A model generated the notes under the pieces. That model searched no databases. It was not told where the DNA came from and saw only the letters and a list, made by a program, of their open reading frames with translations. A stretch of DNA of 64,000 nucleotides from Rickettsia tillamookensis (lineage in GTDB: Bacteria > Pseudomonadota > Alphaproteobacteria > Rickettsiales > Rickettsiaceae): contig NZ_CP060138.2 in NCBI RefSeq assembly GCF_016743795.2, positions 1,364,001 to 1,428,000 on the forward strand, read 5' to 3'. A program made the position numbers and the translations under genes. Positions 38,372 to 48,322 of this stretch are shown one piece after another; the stretch's first letter is position 1; each line of letters starts with the position of its first letter.

Positions 38372-40279
38372 TTACGCCTCTAGTAAATCCGTTGGGTTAC
38401 CTTCACCACGCTTTCCACCGCTTCTAAAGCTATTAAGCTTTTTGGATCTAATAGGATGTTGTAACTTTCTTAAAGCTTTGGATTCGATTTGTCTTATACG
38501 TTCTCTAGTTACTTTAAATTGCTGCCCTACTTCTTCTAAAGTATGGTCAGTATTCATACCTATACCAAAACGCATTCTAAGCACTCTTTCTTCACGGGGC
38601 GTAAGGGTTGCAAGTACTCTAGTGGTAACTTCTCGTAAATTTGACTGAATTGCTGCATCAATCGGTGCTACTGCATTCTTATCTTCAATAAAATCGCCTA
38701 ATTGACCGCCGTCACTATCATCACCTATGGGATTTTCAAGGCTTATAGGTTCTTTAGCTATTTTCATGACTTTACGCACTTTATCAAGCGGCATTGAAAG
38801 ACGGTTAGCGATTTCCGTTGCTGTCGGTTCATAGCCGAGTTCATTAAGCATTTGCCTTGAAGTACGCAGTATCTTATTAATTGTTTCAATCATATGCACA
38901 GGAATACGTATAGTCCTTGCTTGATCTGCAATAGCTCTTGTTATAGCTTGTCTAATCCACCAAGTAGCATAGGTAGAGAATTTATAGCCACGGCGATATT
39001 CAAATTTATTCACCGCTTTCATAAGCCCTATATTACCTTCTTGAATTAAATCTAAAAACTGCAATCCCCTATTAGCGTATTTTTTAGCGATAGATATAAC
39101 TAAACGTAAATTCGCTTCTATCATATCTTTTTTTGCTTGTAGCGTTTGTCTCTCACTTTTTTGTATAGTATTAACTAGTTTTTTAAAATCATTAACTAAA
39201 AGCCCGGTATTAGATTCTATAAGCGATAATTCGGCAATCATTTGATCTATATAATCCGATTCCTTAGTAATTAACTCTTTCCAAGCGACTTTTTTATTTT
39301 TCAGCATTTTTTCTTTCCATGCTGCATTGATAACTGATCCTATATATTCATCTAGGAAATTTTGGCGAGTTACTCCGTATTTTTCAGCAAGTTTTAAAAA
39401 GGCTGTTTCTTTATTAATTAAATCACGATTTATTCCATACATCTTACCTAAAATTTCTTCTGTTCTTTTAGAATTAAAATGTATTTCTGAAACTTCATTT
39501 ATCAATAATTCCAAATTATTATTATATTTTTTGCTATTTTGTAAAACTTTCGGCTCAAAAGATTTCTCATAACATTTTTTAGCTTCAATGAGTAGCTCTT
39601 CGCAGATAAAAGAAATCTTTTTCATACGCTCTATGATATTAGGTAATATCTGCGTTTCTACTCTAGACATAGATAAGTGATTATCCTCATGCTCTTCTCC
39701 TTCGGTCTCACTACTATGTTCTTCATCATTTTCGGGTGTTTCGTCATGTAACATGTTAGCTTCTAAATCTATCAGATCACGTAGTAACATTTTTTCATTA
39801 ACTAAATCTTCATACCATACTATAAAACAACGCATAGCAATAGGGCTTCTGCATAAGGAAGCAGTCATTGTTTTACGTCCTTCCTCAATCCTTTTTGCTA
39901 TTTCTACTTCGTTTTCACGAGTTAAAAGATCGACACCTCCCATGTCCTTAAGATATAATCTCACAGGATCATCGGTAGTACCTATATTTTCTTCTTCTGC
40001 CTCATCCTCAGGTTCATTATCAACATTGGTAGATAGCTTAAATTCTTCATCCATTCCGATATCAAGCTTAATTTCATCATCTTCATTAGATTCTAAGATA
40101 TCTACTCCTGCATCGGAAAATTTTAATATAACTTCCTCTAATTGTCTTATTGAAGGATTTTTATTAAGAGGAAGAGCTTTATTTATCTCATCGTATGTAA
40201 CAGGTGTTTTTTTAGATTTAGCTTTTTTAAGTAAACTATCTATTTTATCTAGATCATTGTCTATATTGCTATTGCTCAT
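38372..40279 (-). CDS. rpoD: RNA polymerase sigma-70 factor
   Basis: The main sigma factor. The 635 residues include region 1.1 (about 1-75), region 1.2 ([20 protein letters not shown]), the non-conserved insert with an acidic run, region 2 ([33 protein letters not shown]), region 3, and region 4 with the helix-turn-helix ([20 protein letters not shown]). In many bacteria rpoD follows dnaG; here dnaG is upstream on the same strand, 209 bp away with A6 between, a kept macromolecular-synthesis order. Confidence 0.98.
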   Translation of the reverse strand: MSNSNIDNDLDKIDSLLKKAKSKKTPVTYDEINKALPLNKNPSIRQLEEVILKFSDAGVDILESNEDDEIKLDIGMDEEFKLSTNVDNEPEDEAEEENIGTTDDPVRLYLKDMGGVDLLTRENEVEIAKRIEEGRKTMTASLCRSPIAMRCFIVWYEDLVNEKMLLRDLIDLEANMLHDETPENDEEHSSETEGEEHEDNHLSMSRVETQILPNIIERMKKISFICEELLIEAKKCYEKSFEPKVLQNSKKYNNNLELLINEVSEIHFNSKRTEEILGKMYGINRDLINKETAFLKLAEKYGVTRQNFLDEYIGSVINAAWKEKMLKNKKVAWKELITKESDYIDQMIAELSLIESNTGLLVNDFKKLVNTIQKSERQTLQAKKDMIEANLRLVISIAKKYANRGLQFLDLIQEGNIGLMKAVNKFEYRRGYKFSTYATWWIRQAITRAIADQARTIRIPVHMIETINKILRTSRQMLNELGYEPTATEIANRLSMPLDKVRKVMKIAKEPISLENPIGDDSDGGQLGDFIEDKNAVAPIDAAIQSNLREVTTRVLATLTPREERVLRMRFGIGMNTDHTLEEVGQQFKVTRERIRQIESKALRKLQHPIRSKKLNSFRSGGKRGEGNPTDLLEA

Positions 40280-40354
40280 TAAATACCTATATGCTTTTTT
40301 CTTTTAAAAGAAGTTTGAAATAATTAAGTTATCGTGTGATTAATAAATTAACGT

Positions 40355-40480
40355 CACGTCATTGCGAGGAAATTACGCAAGTAATTGACGAAGCAATCCA
40401 GTAAAAAATTCTGATTTACAGAATTTTTTTATTATTTTTTCTGGATTGCCACGCTCCTTGCAGTCGCTCGCAATGACGAT
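40355..40480. repeat. Palindromic repeat family A, copy A6
   Basis: The longest complete A copy, with an extra internal hairpin (aaaaaattctgatttacagaattttt region). Read in reverse it is the intact counterpart of the broken element A12. It lies 8 bp downstream of dnaG. Confidence 0.87.
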
Positions 40481-40488
40481 GTCTGTTG

Positions 40489-42276
40489 TTAGTTAGTAAT
40501 ACCGTTAATAAAAGATTCGTTTAAAACTTGAAGTTCATTTGCAATCTTCAGAATTTCTTTTTTATATAATAAAACTTTTTCAAAGTCGTGATTGTCTGTA
40601 CTGTTTATGGTAATAGCGTATTCTTGTTGTAAATTTATTAGATAATATTTCTTATGTAGCCACTGCCATAATAAATCCAGTCTGATATTATTTTTATTAA
40701 ATGAGATATCTAAAAACAAATTATCCGTTTTTGATAATAATAAAAAAATATCAAAAAAGCTAGTTTTTTCCACAATTGCAGTAATTTCACTTGCTTCTAC
40801 GTTATTATCTATAATCTCGTTTAAATACCAATTACGGAATTCTTCAAGCGACTTATTATTAAAATTTAAATTTAAGATGAAATCTCTAATATCTTTTTCT
40901 TCAAGTATTATAGGAAATTTAACTAACAAAGCACAAAAAGCGTGTTCTAGCATTTCAAGCTCTGAATAGCCGTGACTTGAAATTATAGGAGCCAAATTTG
41001 AGTTTTTAGTTGTAGCTTTCTTCTGCTTTGTGACTAAATTTTGCCATATTTGATCTTTAAAAAACCTGTAATAACTTGCTTTTAAATTACTATCCGATAT
41101 TTTACTGCAGTAATCTTTTAAATTTTTCTCTAAATTAGCTTTTTCTTCCGCAGTTTTAAAACTCTTGCCACTATACTCAATATGCCAAATCATTTCTGAT
41201 AGGCTTATTCTTTTATCTATGAGCTTTGCAAAAAAATCAGCACCGTTTTTATTTACTGCATCGTCGGGATCAAGTCCGCTTGGTAACCTAATAAAAGAAA
41301 TTTTCTTTTCACTATTAATAAGCGGTAATGCTAAGTTAATAGTTCTTATGCTAGCTTTTATACCTGCATTATCTCCGTCAAGACATAATATAATTTCATC
41401 GCCGGCACGCCATAATTTATGTAAATGATTTTCAGTAACGCTAGTACCAAGACTCGCCACCGCTTCGCTAAAGCCTGCTTGATGTAGTGCTATAACATCA
41501 AAATAACCTTCTACTAAAATCGAGTGATTTTTTTTATAGCTACTGCTTATCGCTTTATGCTCACCGTATAGAGTTTCACTTTTTTGAAATACTGTAGTTT
41601 CAGGTGAATTCAAGTATTTAGGCAGCCCCTCCCCTAGTACCCTACCGCCAAAGCCTACAATTTTATTGTAAATATTTCTAATTGGAATAGTAATACGGTT
41701 AGAAAATAAATTATATATTTCACCGTTTTCTCGCTTGCCGATTAGCCCTGCTTTACCAAGCTTTATAATATCTATATTTTTATCGTGAAAAAACTTTTCA
41801 AATTTATTATTCTTCGGAGCGAAGCCTATTGAAAACTCTTTTACTGTTTCTTCGGTAATATTTCTTCCGTGTAGATAATTTAATATTTCAGGCGTTAATT
41901 GTGTCCTGAAAAATTTATTGGCGAGTTCTAAAATATTTAGAATTTCATCAGATTCTTCATAAAATTCTTTCTGTTTCGCAGTTAATTTCGGTATCTCTAT
42001 CCCATAATCGGTTGCAAGCTTTATAGCAGACTCATTATAGGATAAACCGCTAATATTAGAAGTAAATTTTATAACGTCACCGGCTGCTTTACAGCCAAAA
42101 CAATAGAAAAATCTCTTACTATCACTAACTGTAAAAGATGGAGTCTTTTCTTGATGGAAAGGACATAAACCTACATAGTTACCGGATTTTCTAGTTAAAG
42201 CTACTTTTTGCCGCACTACATCAGATATGTTAATGCGGTTTCTTAAAAACTCATAAAATTCCGGTGCAACTCTCAT
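40489..42276 (-). CDS. dnaG: DNA primase
   Basis: DnaG lays RNA primers for replication. The 595 residues include the N-terminal zinc finger (Cys38, His41, Cys59, Cys62: CPFHQEKTPSF...FFYCFGC), the TOPRIM core (ILVEGYFDVIALHQAG; EIILCLDGDNAG), and a C-terminal helicase-binding part from about residue 430 that is divergent, as usual. It is 3 bp downstream of the membrane-protein gene at 42280, so they are probably co-transcribed. Confidence 0.97.
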   Translation of the reverse strand: MRVAPEFYEFLRNRINISDVVRQKVALTRKSGNYVGLCPFHQEKTPSFTVSDSKRFFYCFGCKAAGDVIKFTSNISGLSYNESAIKLATDYGIEIPKLTAKQKEFYEESDEILNILELANKFFRTQLTPEILNYLHGRNITEETVKEFSIGFAPKNNKFEKFFHDKNIDIIKLGKAGLIGKRENGEIYNLFSNRITIPIRNIYNKIVGFGGRVLGEGLPKYLNSPETTVFQKSETLYGEHKAISSSYKKNHSILVEGYFDVIALHQAGFSEAVASLGTSVTENHLHKLWRAGDEIILCLDGDNAGIKASIRTINLALPLINSEKKISFIRLPSGLDPDDAVNKNGADFFAKLIDKRISLSEMIWHIEYSGKSFKTAEEKANLEKNLKDYCSKISDSNLKASYYRFFKDQIWQNLVTKQKKATTKNSNLAPIISSHGYSELEMLEHAFCALLVKFPIILEEKDIRDFILNLNFNNKSLEEFRNWYLNEIIDNNVEASEITAIVEKTSFFDIFLLLSKTDNLFLDISFNKNNIRLDLLWQWLHKKYYLINLQQEYAITINSTDNHDFEKVLLYKKEILKIANELQVLNESFINGITN

Positions 42277-42279
42277 ATT

Positions 42280-42894
42280 TTATAGTATATAAGAAAGAAT
42301 AGCGGTAGATAAACAATAAGAAAGCGGTATAGATAAATTATCGTTAATTCTTAAATCTTTTGAATAAAATTCAGCTGCCGTAGCCCCTATGCAGCTTATA
42401 ATGATAATAATAAAACTCGTATTGTACCCTAAATAGAAATACACTAATATACTTATAAAAATTGCAGAAGCTAAGAAAGTAACAGAACCTGCTATAGATT
42501 TACCGTTACCTAAGCTATTTCCTATTTTAACGCCGACAAGAGCCGCTAAACAATCTGAAATAATTAAAATCAACCATGAACAAATCACTAAATTTTTAGG
42601 AAAAAGAAGAGCAGTTAAGAAAAAACCGAGCATCATAAAGCTAATGCCGCTTAAAGCAAAAGAACCGTTATTTTCTAGGGGCCTTATAACTTTTGAAAAA
42701 AATCTAGTTACAAATTCGCTAATTTTTGCATTATTATGACGTGCTACATCTAAATATAATGTAATAGCCGTTATTATAAATAATAATAACGTAATAGCGG
42801 TTCTTGGAATAAATAAATAAAGCAACGGAAATATTATAGCCGATAGGTGGAAAATTTTACGCTTTTTCTCAAAGTCAAAATCTTTAATTTCCAT
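42280..42894 (-). CDS. Dolichol/diacylglycerol kinase-like membrane protein
   Basis: The 204-residue protein has about six to seven membrane helices and begins FDFEKKRKIFHLSAIIFPLL, where the RKxFH motif is typical of the CTP-dependent dolichol kinase/diacylglycerol kinase family (also related to CDP-diglyceride synthetases). The later DCLAALVGVKIGNSLGNGKS with GS(V/T) is the family's nucleotide-site signature. The substrate in Rickettsia is unknown; a phospholipid or undecaprenol role is likely. It starts just upstream of dnaG. Confidence 0.75.
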   Translation of the reverse strand: MEIKDFDFEKKRKIFHLSAIIFPLLYLFIPRTAITLLLFIITAITLYLDVARHNNAKISEFVTRFFSKVIRPLENNGSFALSGISFMMLGFFLTALLFPKNLVICSWLILIISDCLAALVGVKIGNSLGNGKSIAGSVTFLASAIFISILVYFYLGYNTSFIIIIISCIGATAAEFYSKDLRINDNLSIPLSYCLSTAILSYIL

Positions 42895-42945
42895 AGAATC
42901 ATTAATATGTTTTTAGATATGTGAAAAATAATTAAAAAGGCTTAT

Positions 42946-42974
42946 TTGACAAATTTAACTATTACAAATATACT
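42946..42974 (+). promoter_or_regulatory. Sigma-70 promoter of greA
   Basis: TTGACA at 42946-42951, 17 bp, TATACT at 42969-42974. It lies 62 bp before the greA ATG at 43036, and shows that the in-frame TTG at 42946 is promoter, not a start codon. Confidence 0.75.
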
Positions 42975-43035
42975 TGCTGAAATCTATATTATTGAAAATA
43001 GTATACTAAAATTACTAAATCTATACAATATAATT

Positions 43036-43524
43036 ATGAATACAAAATTTCCTATCACCGCTAAAGGTTTTGAAAAATTAGAACACGAGCTTAAACATTT
43101 AAAACATGTAGAGCGTAAAAAAATTAGTGAAGATATAGCCGAAGCACGAGAACACGGCGATTTATCCGAGAATGCGGAATATGAAGCGGCACGTGAGAAA
43201 CAAGCGTTTATAGAAGGGCGTATTAAAGAGCTTGAAGATATGACGGCAAGAACGGAAATTATTGATATTGGTAAATTATCAGGAGATAACATAAAATTCG
43301 GAGCTACGGTTACTTTGATCGACGACGATACTGAAGAAGAAGTAACATATATTATTGTAGGAGAATATGAAGCCGATATAACTAGAAAAAGAGTTTCAAT
43401 CGCCTCTCCTATAGCAAAAGCTTTGATTGGAAAATCGGTAGGTGATTTTGTAGAAGTTACAACACCGAAAGGATCTAAATCATACGAAGTAGTTAAAGTC
43501 GAATATAAAGAGCTGGAGTTTTAA
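43036..43524 (+). CDS. greA: Transcription elongation factor GreA
   Basis: GreA rescues backtracked RNA polymerase by stimulating transcript cleavage. From ATG 43036 ([20 protein letters not shown]) it is 162 residues, the family length: an N-terminal coiled coil with the acidic tip ([21 protein letters not shown]) and a C-terminal FKBP-like domain ([20 protein letters not shown]). A longer reading from TTG 42946 would add 30 residues translated from the promoter, and is rejected. Confidence 0.96.
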   Translation: MNTKFPITAKGFEKLEHELKHLKHVERKKISEDIAEAREHGDLSENAEYEAAREKQAFIEGRIKELEDMTARTEIIDIGKLSGDNIKFGATVTLIDDDTEEEVTYIIVGEYEADITRKRVSIASPIAKALIGKSVGDFVEVTTPKGSKSYEVVKVEYKELEF

Positions 43525-43534
43525 TTTGATTTAT

Positions 43535-43627
43535 TCGTCATTGCGAGGAAATTGCATAGCAATTGACGAAGCAATCTCAGGAGGTCTAACAAGATTGCCA
43601 CGTCGCTTCGCTCCTCGCAATGACGAC
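43535..43627. repeat. Palindromic repeat family A, copy A7
   Basis: Arms TCGTCATTGCGAGG and CCTCGCAATGACGA. It lies 10 bp after greA, between convergent greA and pntA2. Confidence 0.87.
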
Positions 43628-43642
43628 GTAGACAGACAATAG

Positions 43643-44041
43643 TCACTTCCTCTTAAACATCTCTAGCATCCTTTTTGTCACTATAAATCCGCCGAAAATA
43701 TTTATAGAAGCAAGCAGCGTTGCAAAATACCCAAGTAAACCGGGAAACCCAAAAGCAGAGCTACTTGCGGCAATCATAGAACTAAGAACTATAATACCTG
43801 AAATAGCGTTAGTAATAGACATAAGTGGAGTATGAAGTGCAGGCGTTACTTTCCACACTACATAATATCCGACAAAAGAAGCTAATACAAAAATGGTTAT
43901 AGCAAATACTAGCGGGTCTATAGTACTTGTGTTTGTTTGCCAACTAGTATCTATTATCAAATCTTTTAATTTATCTGATAATTCTTGAGTATTATGGGCA
44001 ATCTCAGCTGCTTGTTTAGCCATTATCGGTAATTGGTTCAT
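43643..44041 (-). CDS. pntA2: NAD(P) transhydrogenase subunit alpha, part 2
   Basis: This is the membrane part of the split alpha subunit of proton-translocating transhydrogenase. The 132-residue protein has three to four helices: [40 protein letters not shown], and [20 protein letters not shown]. It is downstream of pntA1, with repeat B6 between. The beta subunit gene is not in this window: repeat A7 and greA follow. Confidence 0.92.
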   Translation of the reverse strand: MNQLPIMAKQAAEIAHNTQELSDKLKDLIIDTSWQTNTSTIDPLVFAITIFVLASFVGYYVVWKVTPALHTPLMSITNAISGIIVLSSMIAASSSAFGFPGLLGYFATLLASINIFGGFIVTKRMLEMFKRK

Positions 44042-44106
44042 ATTTCTTCTCTTGGTTATATCATTCCTGGGTGGTGTTGCCCGCGTGGATCAAAAAACGT
44101 ATTCGG

Positions 44107-44193
44107 TGTCATGCCGTGGCTTGTCCACGGTATCCAGTAAAACAACTAAAAATACTAATAACTGGATCCCGTGAATAAATCACGGGATGACAG
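44107..44193. repeat. Palindromic repeat family B, copy B6
   Basis: Arms tgtcatgccgtggcttgtcc and gaataaatcacgggatgaca. It lies between pntA1 and pntA2 and supplies the last three codons and stop of pntA1. Confidence 0.87.
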
Positions 44194-45310
44194 CAATTTT
44201 CTCACTCACAATTTTTCCGTCTTTAGTAATCAACATATCACGTACTAACTCATCATCCATATTAAATTTACCGTCTTGCAGAGCATAACTAAGAAAATTA
44301 TATAAATTCTTAGAGTAGAGTTTTGAGCTATCGGTAGCAATTTTAGTAGCAAGATTTGATAAACCTATTATGGTAACACCGTGTTTAGTAACGATCTTAT
44401 CAGGTTCTGAACCTTCCACATTTCCTCCTGTAGAGGTTGCTATATCAACAATCACTGAGCCGTGCTTCATAGATTCTAGCATTTTTTCCGTAACAAGCAG
44501 AGGTGCTTTTTTTCCCGGAATTTGTGCAGTAGTAATAACTATATCATATCCTTTAATAATTTTTGCTAAAAACTCTTCTTGTTTAGCTTTGTAATCTTCC
44601 GAACTCTCGTGAGCATAACCTGATTTATCCTGCAAATCTTCTTGTAGTTCCGGTGAAACAAACTTAGCTCCTAAACTTTCTACCTGCTCTTTAGTAGCAG
44701 CCCTCACATCATATCCTGCAACAATGCTACCGAGTCTTTTTGCCGTTGCAATAGCTTGGAGTCCTGCAACACCGATACCAAGCACCAAAGTTTTACACGG
44801 TGAAATCGTCCCTGCTGCCGTCATCATCATAGGAAAAGCCTTTGTGTAATGATAGCTTGCTTCAATTACCGCTCTATAGCCTACTAAGTTACTTTGAGAA
44901 GATAAAGCGTCCATATTTTGAGCTTTAGTAATTCTTGGAACGAATTCCATAGCAAAAGTCGTAAGGTTTTTTTTAGCTGCCGCTTTTATATATTCATGAT
45001 TTAAATAAGGCGATAATAATCCTACAATAATTGCTCCTTTTTTTGCAAATTCAAGCTCACCATATTTATCCGTAACGGATGAAGGTTGTACCTTTAATAT
45101 AATCTCGGCATCGGAAATAATTTCGAGTGGTACCGAAGATATTTTAGCACCTAGAGCAACATATTCTTCATCAAGAAAACTGGCATGAAGCCCTATATCT
45201 TTTTCTACCGTAACCGCATAGCCTTTTTTTACTAGCAATCCTGCTACTTCAGGCGTTATAGCAACTCGTGTTTCATGCTTGGCTTTTTCTTTTAAAGCAA
45301 CGATTTTCAT
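44180..45310 (-). CDS. pntA1: NAD(P) transhydrogenase subunit alpha, part 1
   Basis: The soluble NAD(H)-binding part of transhydrogenase, which couples hydride transfer between NADH and NADP+ to the proton gradient. The 376 residues start MKIVALKEKAKHETRVAITP and carry the Rossmann motif VLGIGVAGLQAIATAKRLG and IVITTAQIPGKKAP. The C-terminus ends KIAVIP and stop; the codons for VIP and the stop come from repeat B6 (gtcatcccgtga), so the native end has been slightly altered. Confidence 0.95.
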   Translation of the reverse strand: MKIVALKEKAKHETRVAITPEVAGLLVKKGYAVTVEKDIGLHASFLDEEYVALGAKISSVPLEIISDAEIILKVQPSSVTDKYGELEFAKKGAIIVGLLSPYLNHEYIKAAAKKNLTTFAMEFVPRITKAQNMDALSSQSNLVGYRAVIEASYHYTKAFPMMMTAAGTISPCKTLVLGIGVAGLQAIATAKRLGSIVAGYDVRAATKEQVESLGAKFVSPELQEDLQDKSGYAHESSEDYKAKQEEFLAKIIKGYDIVITTAQIPGKKAPLLVTEKMLESMKHGSVIVDIATSTGGNVEGSEPDKIVTKHGVTIIGLSNLATKIATDSSKLYSKNLYNFLSYALQDGKFNMDDELVRDMLITKDGKIVSEKIAVIP

Positions 45311-45385
45311 AAATATTAATTATATTTTGCATTAACTGAATACATAAGGTATTTTAAACATAATTTAAAATATAAAACAACGAAA

Positions 45386-46024
45386 ATGAAAAAAATATTT
45401 TTTCTAATTATTATTTATCTTTTTGTGAATTCAAGCTTAGCATTTGGGACAGATGATAAAACAGCTATTTCGGAGCTAAAAACTTATCTACATACGATAA
45501 AATCGGTTGCTATAGATTTTACTCAAGAAGATTCGCATAGTAAAATAGTTAAAGGAAAATTACTAATCCACAAACCTTATAATTTTAGATGTAATTATTA
45601 TCCTCCTTTCCCTTTAGTTATAATAGGTACTAAAAATTTCGTATCGATGTATGATTATGATATGGAGCAAGTAAGCCGTATTAATAGAAGCGAAAATACA
45701 TTTAATTTTTTATTAGAAGATAATAAGCATTTTGACAAGGATTTTGTTTTTGAATCGGTAATCAATGAAGGAAATATTTCTAAAATTACTATCTATCATA
45801 CTTTAACGGAAAAGCGTAGCGAAATTACTTTTAATAAAGCTACTAAACAAATTGAAGCATTAAAAATATTTGAAGATAATAATATAGTCACTATTACTTT
45901 TGATAAAATAGCTAAAGTACAAAAATTTTCCGACGATTTGTTTAAATTAAAAAACCCTGAAATATTCGGTCCGCCTGAAAGGTTAACAAAATCGGAAATA
46001 GAAAAAAAATATATTGTTTCTTGA
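45386..46024 (+). CDS. lolA: Outer-membrane lipoprotein carrier (LolA-like)
   Basis: LolA shuttles lipoproteins across the periplasm. The 212-residue protein has a Sec signal peptide (MKKIFFLIIIYLFVNSSLAFG), then a LolA-type half-barrel: VAIDFTQEDSHSKIVKGKLL, HKPYNFRCNYYPPFPLVIIG, and FDKIAKVQKFSDDLFKLKNP. It is shorter on strict motifs than enterobacterial LolA but of family length. It directly precedes the SRP RNA gene. Confidence 0.85.
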   Translation: MKKIFFLIIIYLFVNSSLAFGTDDKTAISELKTYLHTIKSVAIDFTQEDSHSKIVKGKLLIHKPYNFRCNYYPPFPLVIIGTKNFVSMYDYDMEQVSRINRSENTFNFLLEDNKHFDKDFVFESVINEGNISKITIYHTLTEKRSEITFNKATKQIEALKIFEDNNIVTITFDKIAKVQKFSDDLFKLKNPEIFGPPERLTKSEIEKKYIVS

Positions 46025-46046
46025 AAATAAACAGGTTATGTTAATT

Positions 46047-46133
46047 ATGCTAGTAGTGGGCACCTAGCCTGTTTAGTCGGTCAGGTCTGAAAGGAAGCAG
46101 CCGGAGTAGGATTCGGTGGGTCATTACTAGCAT
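46047..46133 (+). ncRNA. ffs: Signal recognition particle RNA (4.5S type)
   Basis: The region holds the SRP Alu-less hairpin of small bacterial SRP RNA: the apical motif GGTCAGGTCTGAAAGGAAGC with the conserved GGTCAGG...GGAAGCAG, and complementary outer ends atgctagta (46047) and tactagcat (46125). It binds Ffh to target membrane proteins. The exact ends are set only by the stem. Confidence 0.88.
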
Positions 46134-46140
46134 TACTCTT

Positions 46141-46259
46141 CGTCTTTTTAAAATTGCTCTTTTATTTTACTTAAGAGTTCATATGCTCACGTACTTAAGT
46201 GTACGCTCCGCTATTCACTCTTAAAAAATAAAATTCAATTTCAAAAATACTTTGAGTAA
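46141..46259. repeat. Palindromic repeat family G, copy G2
   Basis: It shows aaattgctcttttatttta and taaaattcaatttcaaaaat with tttgagta at its end, like G1. It fills the space between the SRP RNA and dnaX. Confidence 0.7.
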
Positions 46260-46293
46260 ATCTTCCTCTTTCCTTTTTTCAAAAATTTAAATC

Positions 46294-47823
46294 GTGACAG
46301 ATATAAATTCATCTAATCAGTATATTCCTTTTGCAAGGAAATATCGTCCTAGTAATTTTACCGAGCTTCAGGGGCAAGAGGTATTAGTCAAAGTTTTAAG
46401 CTATACTATTTTAAATGATAGGCTTACCGGAGGCTATCTTTTAACAGGTATTAGAGGGGTCGGTAAAACTACCTCGGCTCGTATTATTGCTAAAGCCGTA
46501 AACTGCTCTGCTTTAATTACTGAAAACACGACCATTAAAACATGCGAAGAATGTACGAACTGCCTCAGCTTTAATAATCATAATCACCCCGATATAATTG
46601 AAATTGACGCAGCAAGTAAAACTAGCGTAGACGATATACGTAGAATTATAGAATCCGCTGAATATAAACCTCTGCAAGGTAAACATAAAATCTTCATCAT
46701 TGATGAGGTGCATATGCTCTCTAAAGGAGCGTTTAATGCACTTCTTAAGACTTTAGAAGAACCGCCGCCTCATATAATATTTATCTTTGCAACGACGGAA
46801 GTACAAAAGATACCTGCAACTATTATCTCAAGATGTCAACGTTATGATTTAAGGCGGTTGAGTTTTGAAGAGATTTTTAAGCTACTTGAATATATAACTA
46901 AGCAGGAAAATTTAAAAACCGATATAGAGGCCCTTAGAATTATAGCTCATAAGTCTGAAGGGTCGGCACGTGATGCAGTATCTATTTTAGATCAAGCAGC
47001 TAGTATGTCGGCGAAATCCGATAATATAATTAGCCCTCAAGTAATTAATCAAATGCTTGGGCTTGTTGATAGTTCGGTTATAATAGAATTTGTCGAATGT
47101 ATTATCCACAGAGAGACGGAAAAAGCTATAAATTTAATAAATAAACTTTACGGTTCTTCGGTTAATCTTGAGATTTTTATAGAATCGGTAGCAGATTTTA
47201 TTGCTTATCTTAATAAAGTAAAAATGTTACCTAATTATAGTTTGCCGATATATGAATCGTTTAATGATAGAACTAAAAACCTACTAGATACAACCAACTT
47301 GCCGTATTTATCAATCTTATGGCAAATATATAATAAGGGAGTAGGAGAAATAAAAATTTCCTATAATCAACTAACAGAAACGGAAATGTTAGTTATAAAA
47401 TCTATATATTCGACATCGCTACCCTTGCTTGCAGATTTTGACGGTAATAATCAAAATTTAAATCAACCAATTAATCCAGAAATAAAAAAAAATTTTGAAA
47501 TTGTAGATTTTCTTGAATATCTATATAAAAATAATGAGATAGATATATATTACTTCCTGCTTAATAACACAGAACTTAAAAATCTCAGTGATAATAGATT
47601 AGAACTCGTAAGCCTTGAAGTTACAAGCAAAATAAAAAAACAAATAGAAGATTTGTTAGCTGCTTTTACTAAAGAAAAGCTTGAGATAGTAATCATAAAG
47701 GAACAGAGCAAGCAAAATTTAAAGAATCAGTTAATAGGTAAGATTGAAGTAAGTAATGATTTTGGTTTAATTAAAAAACATTTTCCTAATGTAACAATTT
47801 CAGATATATTACTTAAAAATTAA
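46294..47823 (+). CDS. dnaX: DNA polymerase III subunits gamma/tau
   Basis: The clamp-loader ATPase. The 509 residues from GTG 46294 carry Walker A (GIRGVGKTTSAR), the four-cysteine zinc module (NCSALI...CEECTNC), Walker B (IFIIDEVHML), sensor 1 (FIFATTEVQKIP) and SRCQR. Domains I-III end near 370 and a tau-specific tail follows. At 47484-47492 there is a run of nine A's at codons about 397-399; a shift of one base either way meets a stop within 2-6 codons. ybaB follows 11 bp later. Confidence 0.96.
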   Translation: MTDINSSNQYIPFARKYRPSNFTELQGQEVLVKVLSYTILNDRLTGGYLLTGIRGVGKTTSARIIAKAVNCSALITENTTIKTCEECTNCLSFNNHNHPDIIEIDAASKTSVDDIRRIIESAEYKPLQGKHKIFIIDEVHMLSKGAFNALLKTLEEPPPHIIFIFATTEVQKIPATIISRCQRYDLRRLSFEEIFKLLEYITKQENLKTDIEALRIIAHKSEGSARDAVSILDQAASMSAKSDNIISPQVINQMLGLVDSSVIIEFVECIIHRETEKAINLINKLYGSSVNLEIFIESVADFIAYLNKVKMLPNYSLPIYESFNDRTKNLLDTTNLPYLSILWQIYNKGVGEIKISYNQLTETEMLVIKSIYSTSLPLLADFDGNNQNLNQPINPEIKKNFEIVDFLEYLYKNNEIDIYYFLLNNTELKNLSDNRLELVSLEVTSKIKKQIEDLLAAFTKEKLEIVIIKEQSKQNLKNQLIGKIEVSNDFGLIKKHFPNVTISDILLKN

Positions 47824-47834
47824 AGGATAGAATT

Positions 47835-48158
47835 ATGGTAAATTTTAATCAGTTTTTAAAGCAAGCCCAATCAATGCAAAAGAAAATGCAAGAAGCTCAA
47901 GAGCAAATGGCAAATGCAAGATATACCGGTAAAGCCGGCGGCGGGCTCGTTGAGGTTATTGCAACAGGCAAAGGTGAAGTTGAAAAGATTACAATTGATG
48001 AATCTTTATTAAAACCAGAAGAAAAAGAAATGCTTGAGGATTTAATTAAAGTTGCTTTTAACGATGCTAAACAAAAATGTGATGAAGATTCTCAAAATTC
48101 TTTATCAGGAGCTTTAAACGGTATGAGCTTACCGCCTGGTTTCAAAATGCCGTTTTAA
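47835..48158 (+). CDS. YbaB/EbfC nucleoid-associated protein
   Basis: The 107-residue YbaB/EbfC family DNA-binding protein starts MVNFNQFLKQAQSMQKKMQE with a helical N-terminus, then GGGLVEVIATGKGEVEKITI and the C-terminal SGALNGMSLPPGFKMPF. It forms an operon with dnaX, as in most bacteria, and has a good AGGATAG ribosome site. Confidence 0.95.
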   Translation: MVNFNQFLKQAQSMQKKMQEAQEQMANARYTGKAGGGLVEVIATGKGEVEKITIDESLLKPEEKEMLEDLIKVAFNDAKQKCDEDSQNSLSGALNGMSLPPGFKMPF

Positions 48159-48179
48159 TAAGGCGTTTATGGTTTAAAA

Positions 48180-48270
48180 TCGTCATTGCGAGGAAAAACT
48201 GCAAGTTTTGACGAAGCAATCTCAGGATGCTTGACAAGATTGCCACGTCGCTTCGCTCCTCGCAATGACG
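48180..48270. repeat. Palindromic repeat family A, copy A8
   Basis: Arms CGTCATTGCGAGG and CCTCGCAATGACG. It lies 22 bp after ybaB; a stray half-arm (ctcgcaatgacgat) remains at 48303-48316. Confidence 0.86.
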
Positions 48271-48322
48271 GTTTGGGTGTCCATGCAACAAAACCCTCAC
48301 AATCTCGCAATGACGATGAAGT

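Noticed and set aside
42946-43035. 30-residue N-terminal extension of GreA
   Set aside because: Its start codon and first bases are the -35 and -10 boxes of the greA promoter, and GreA is 158-162 residues in other bacteria.
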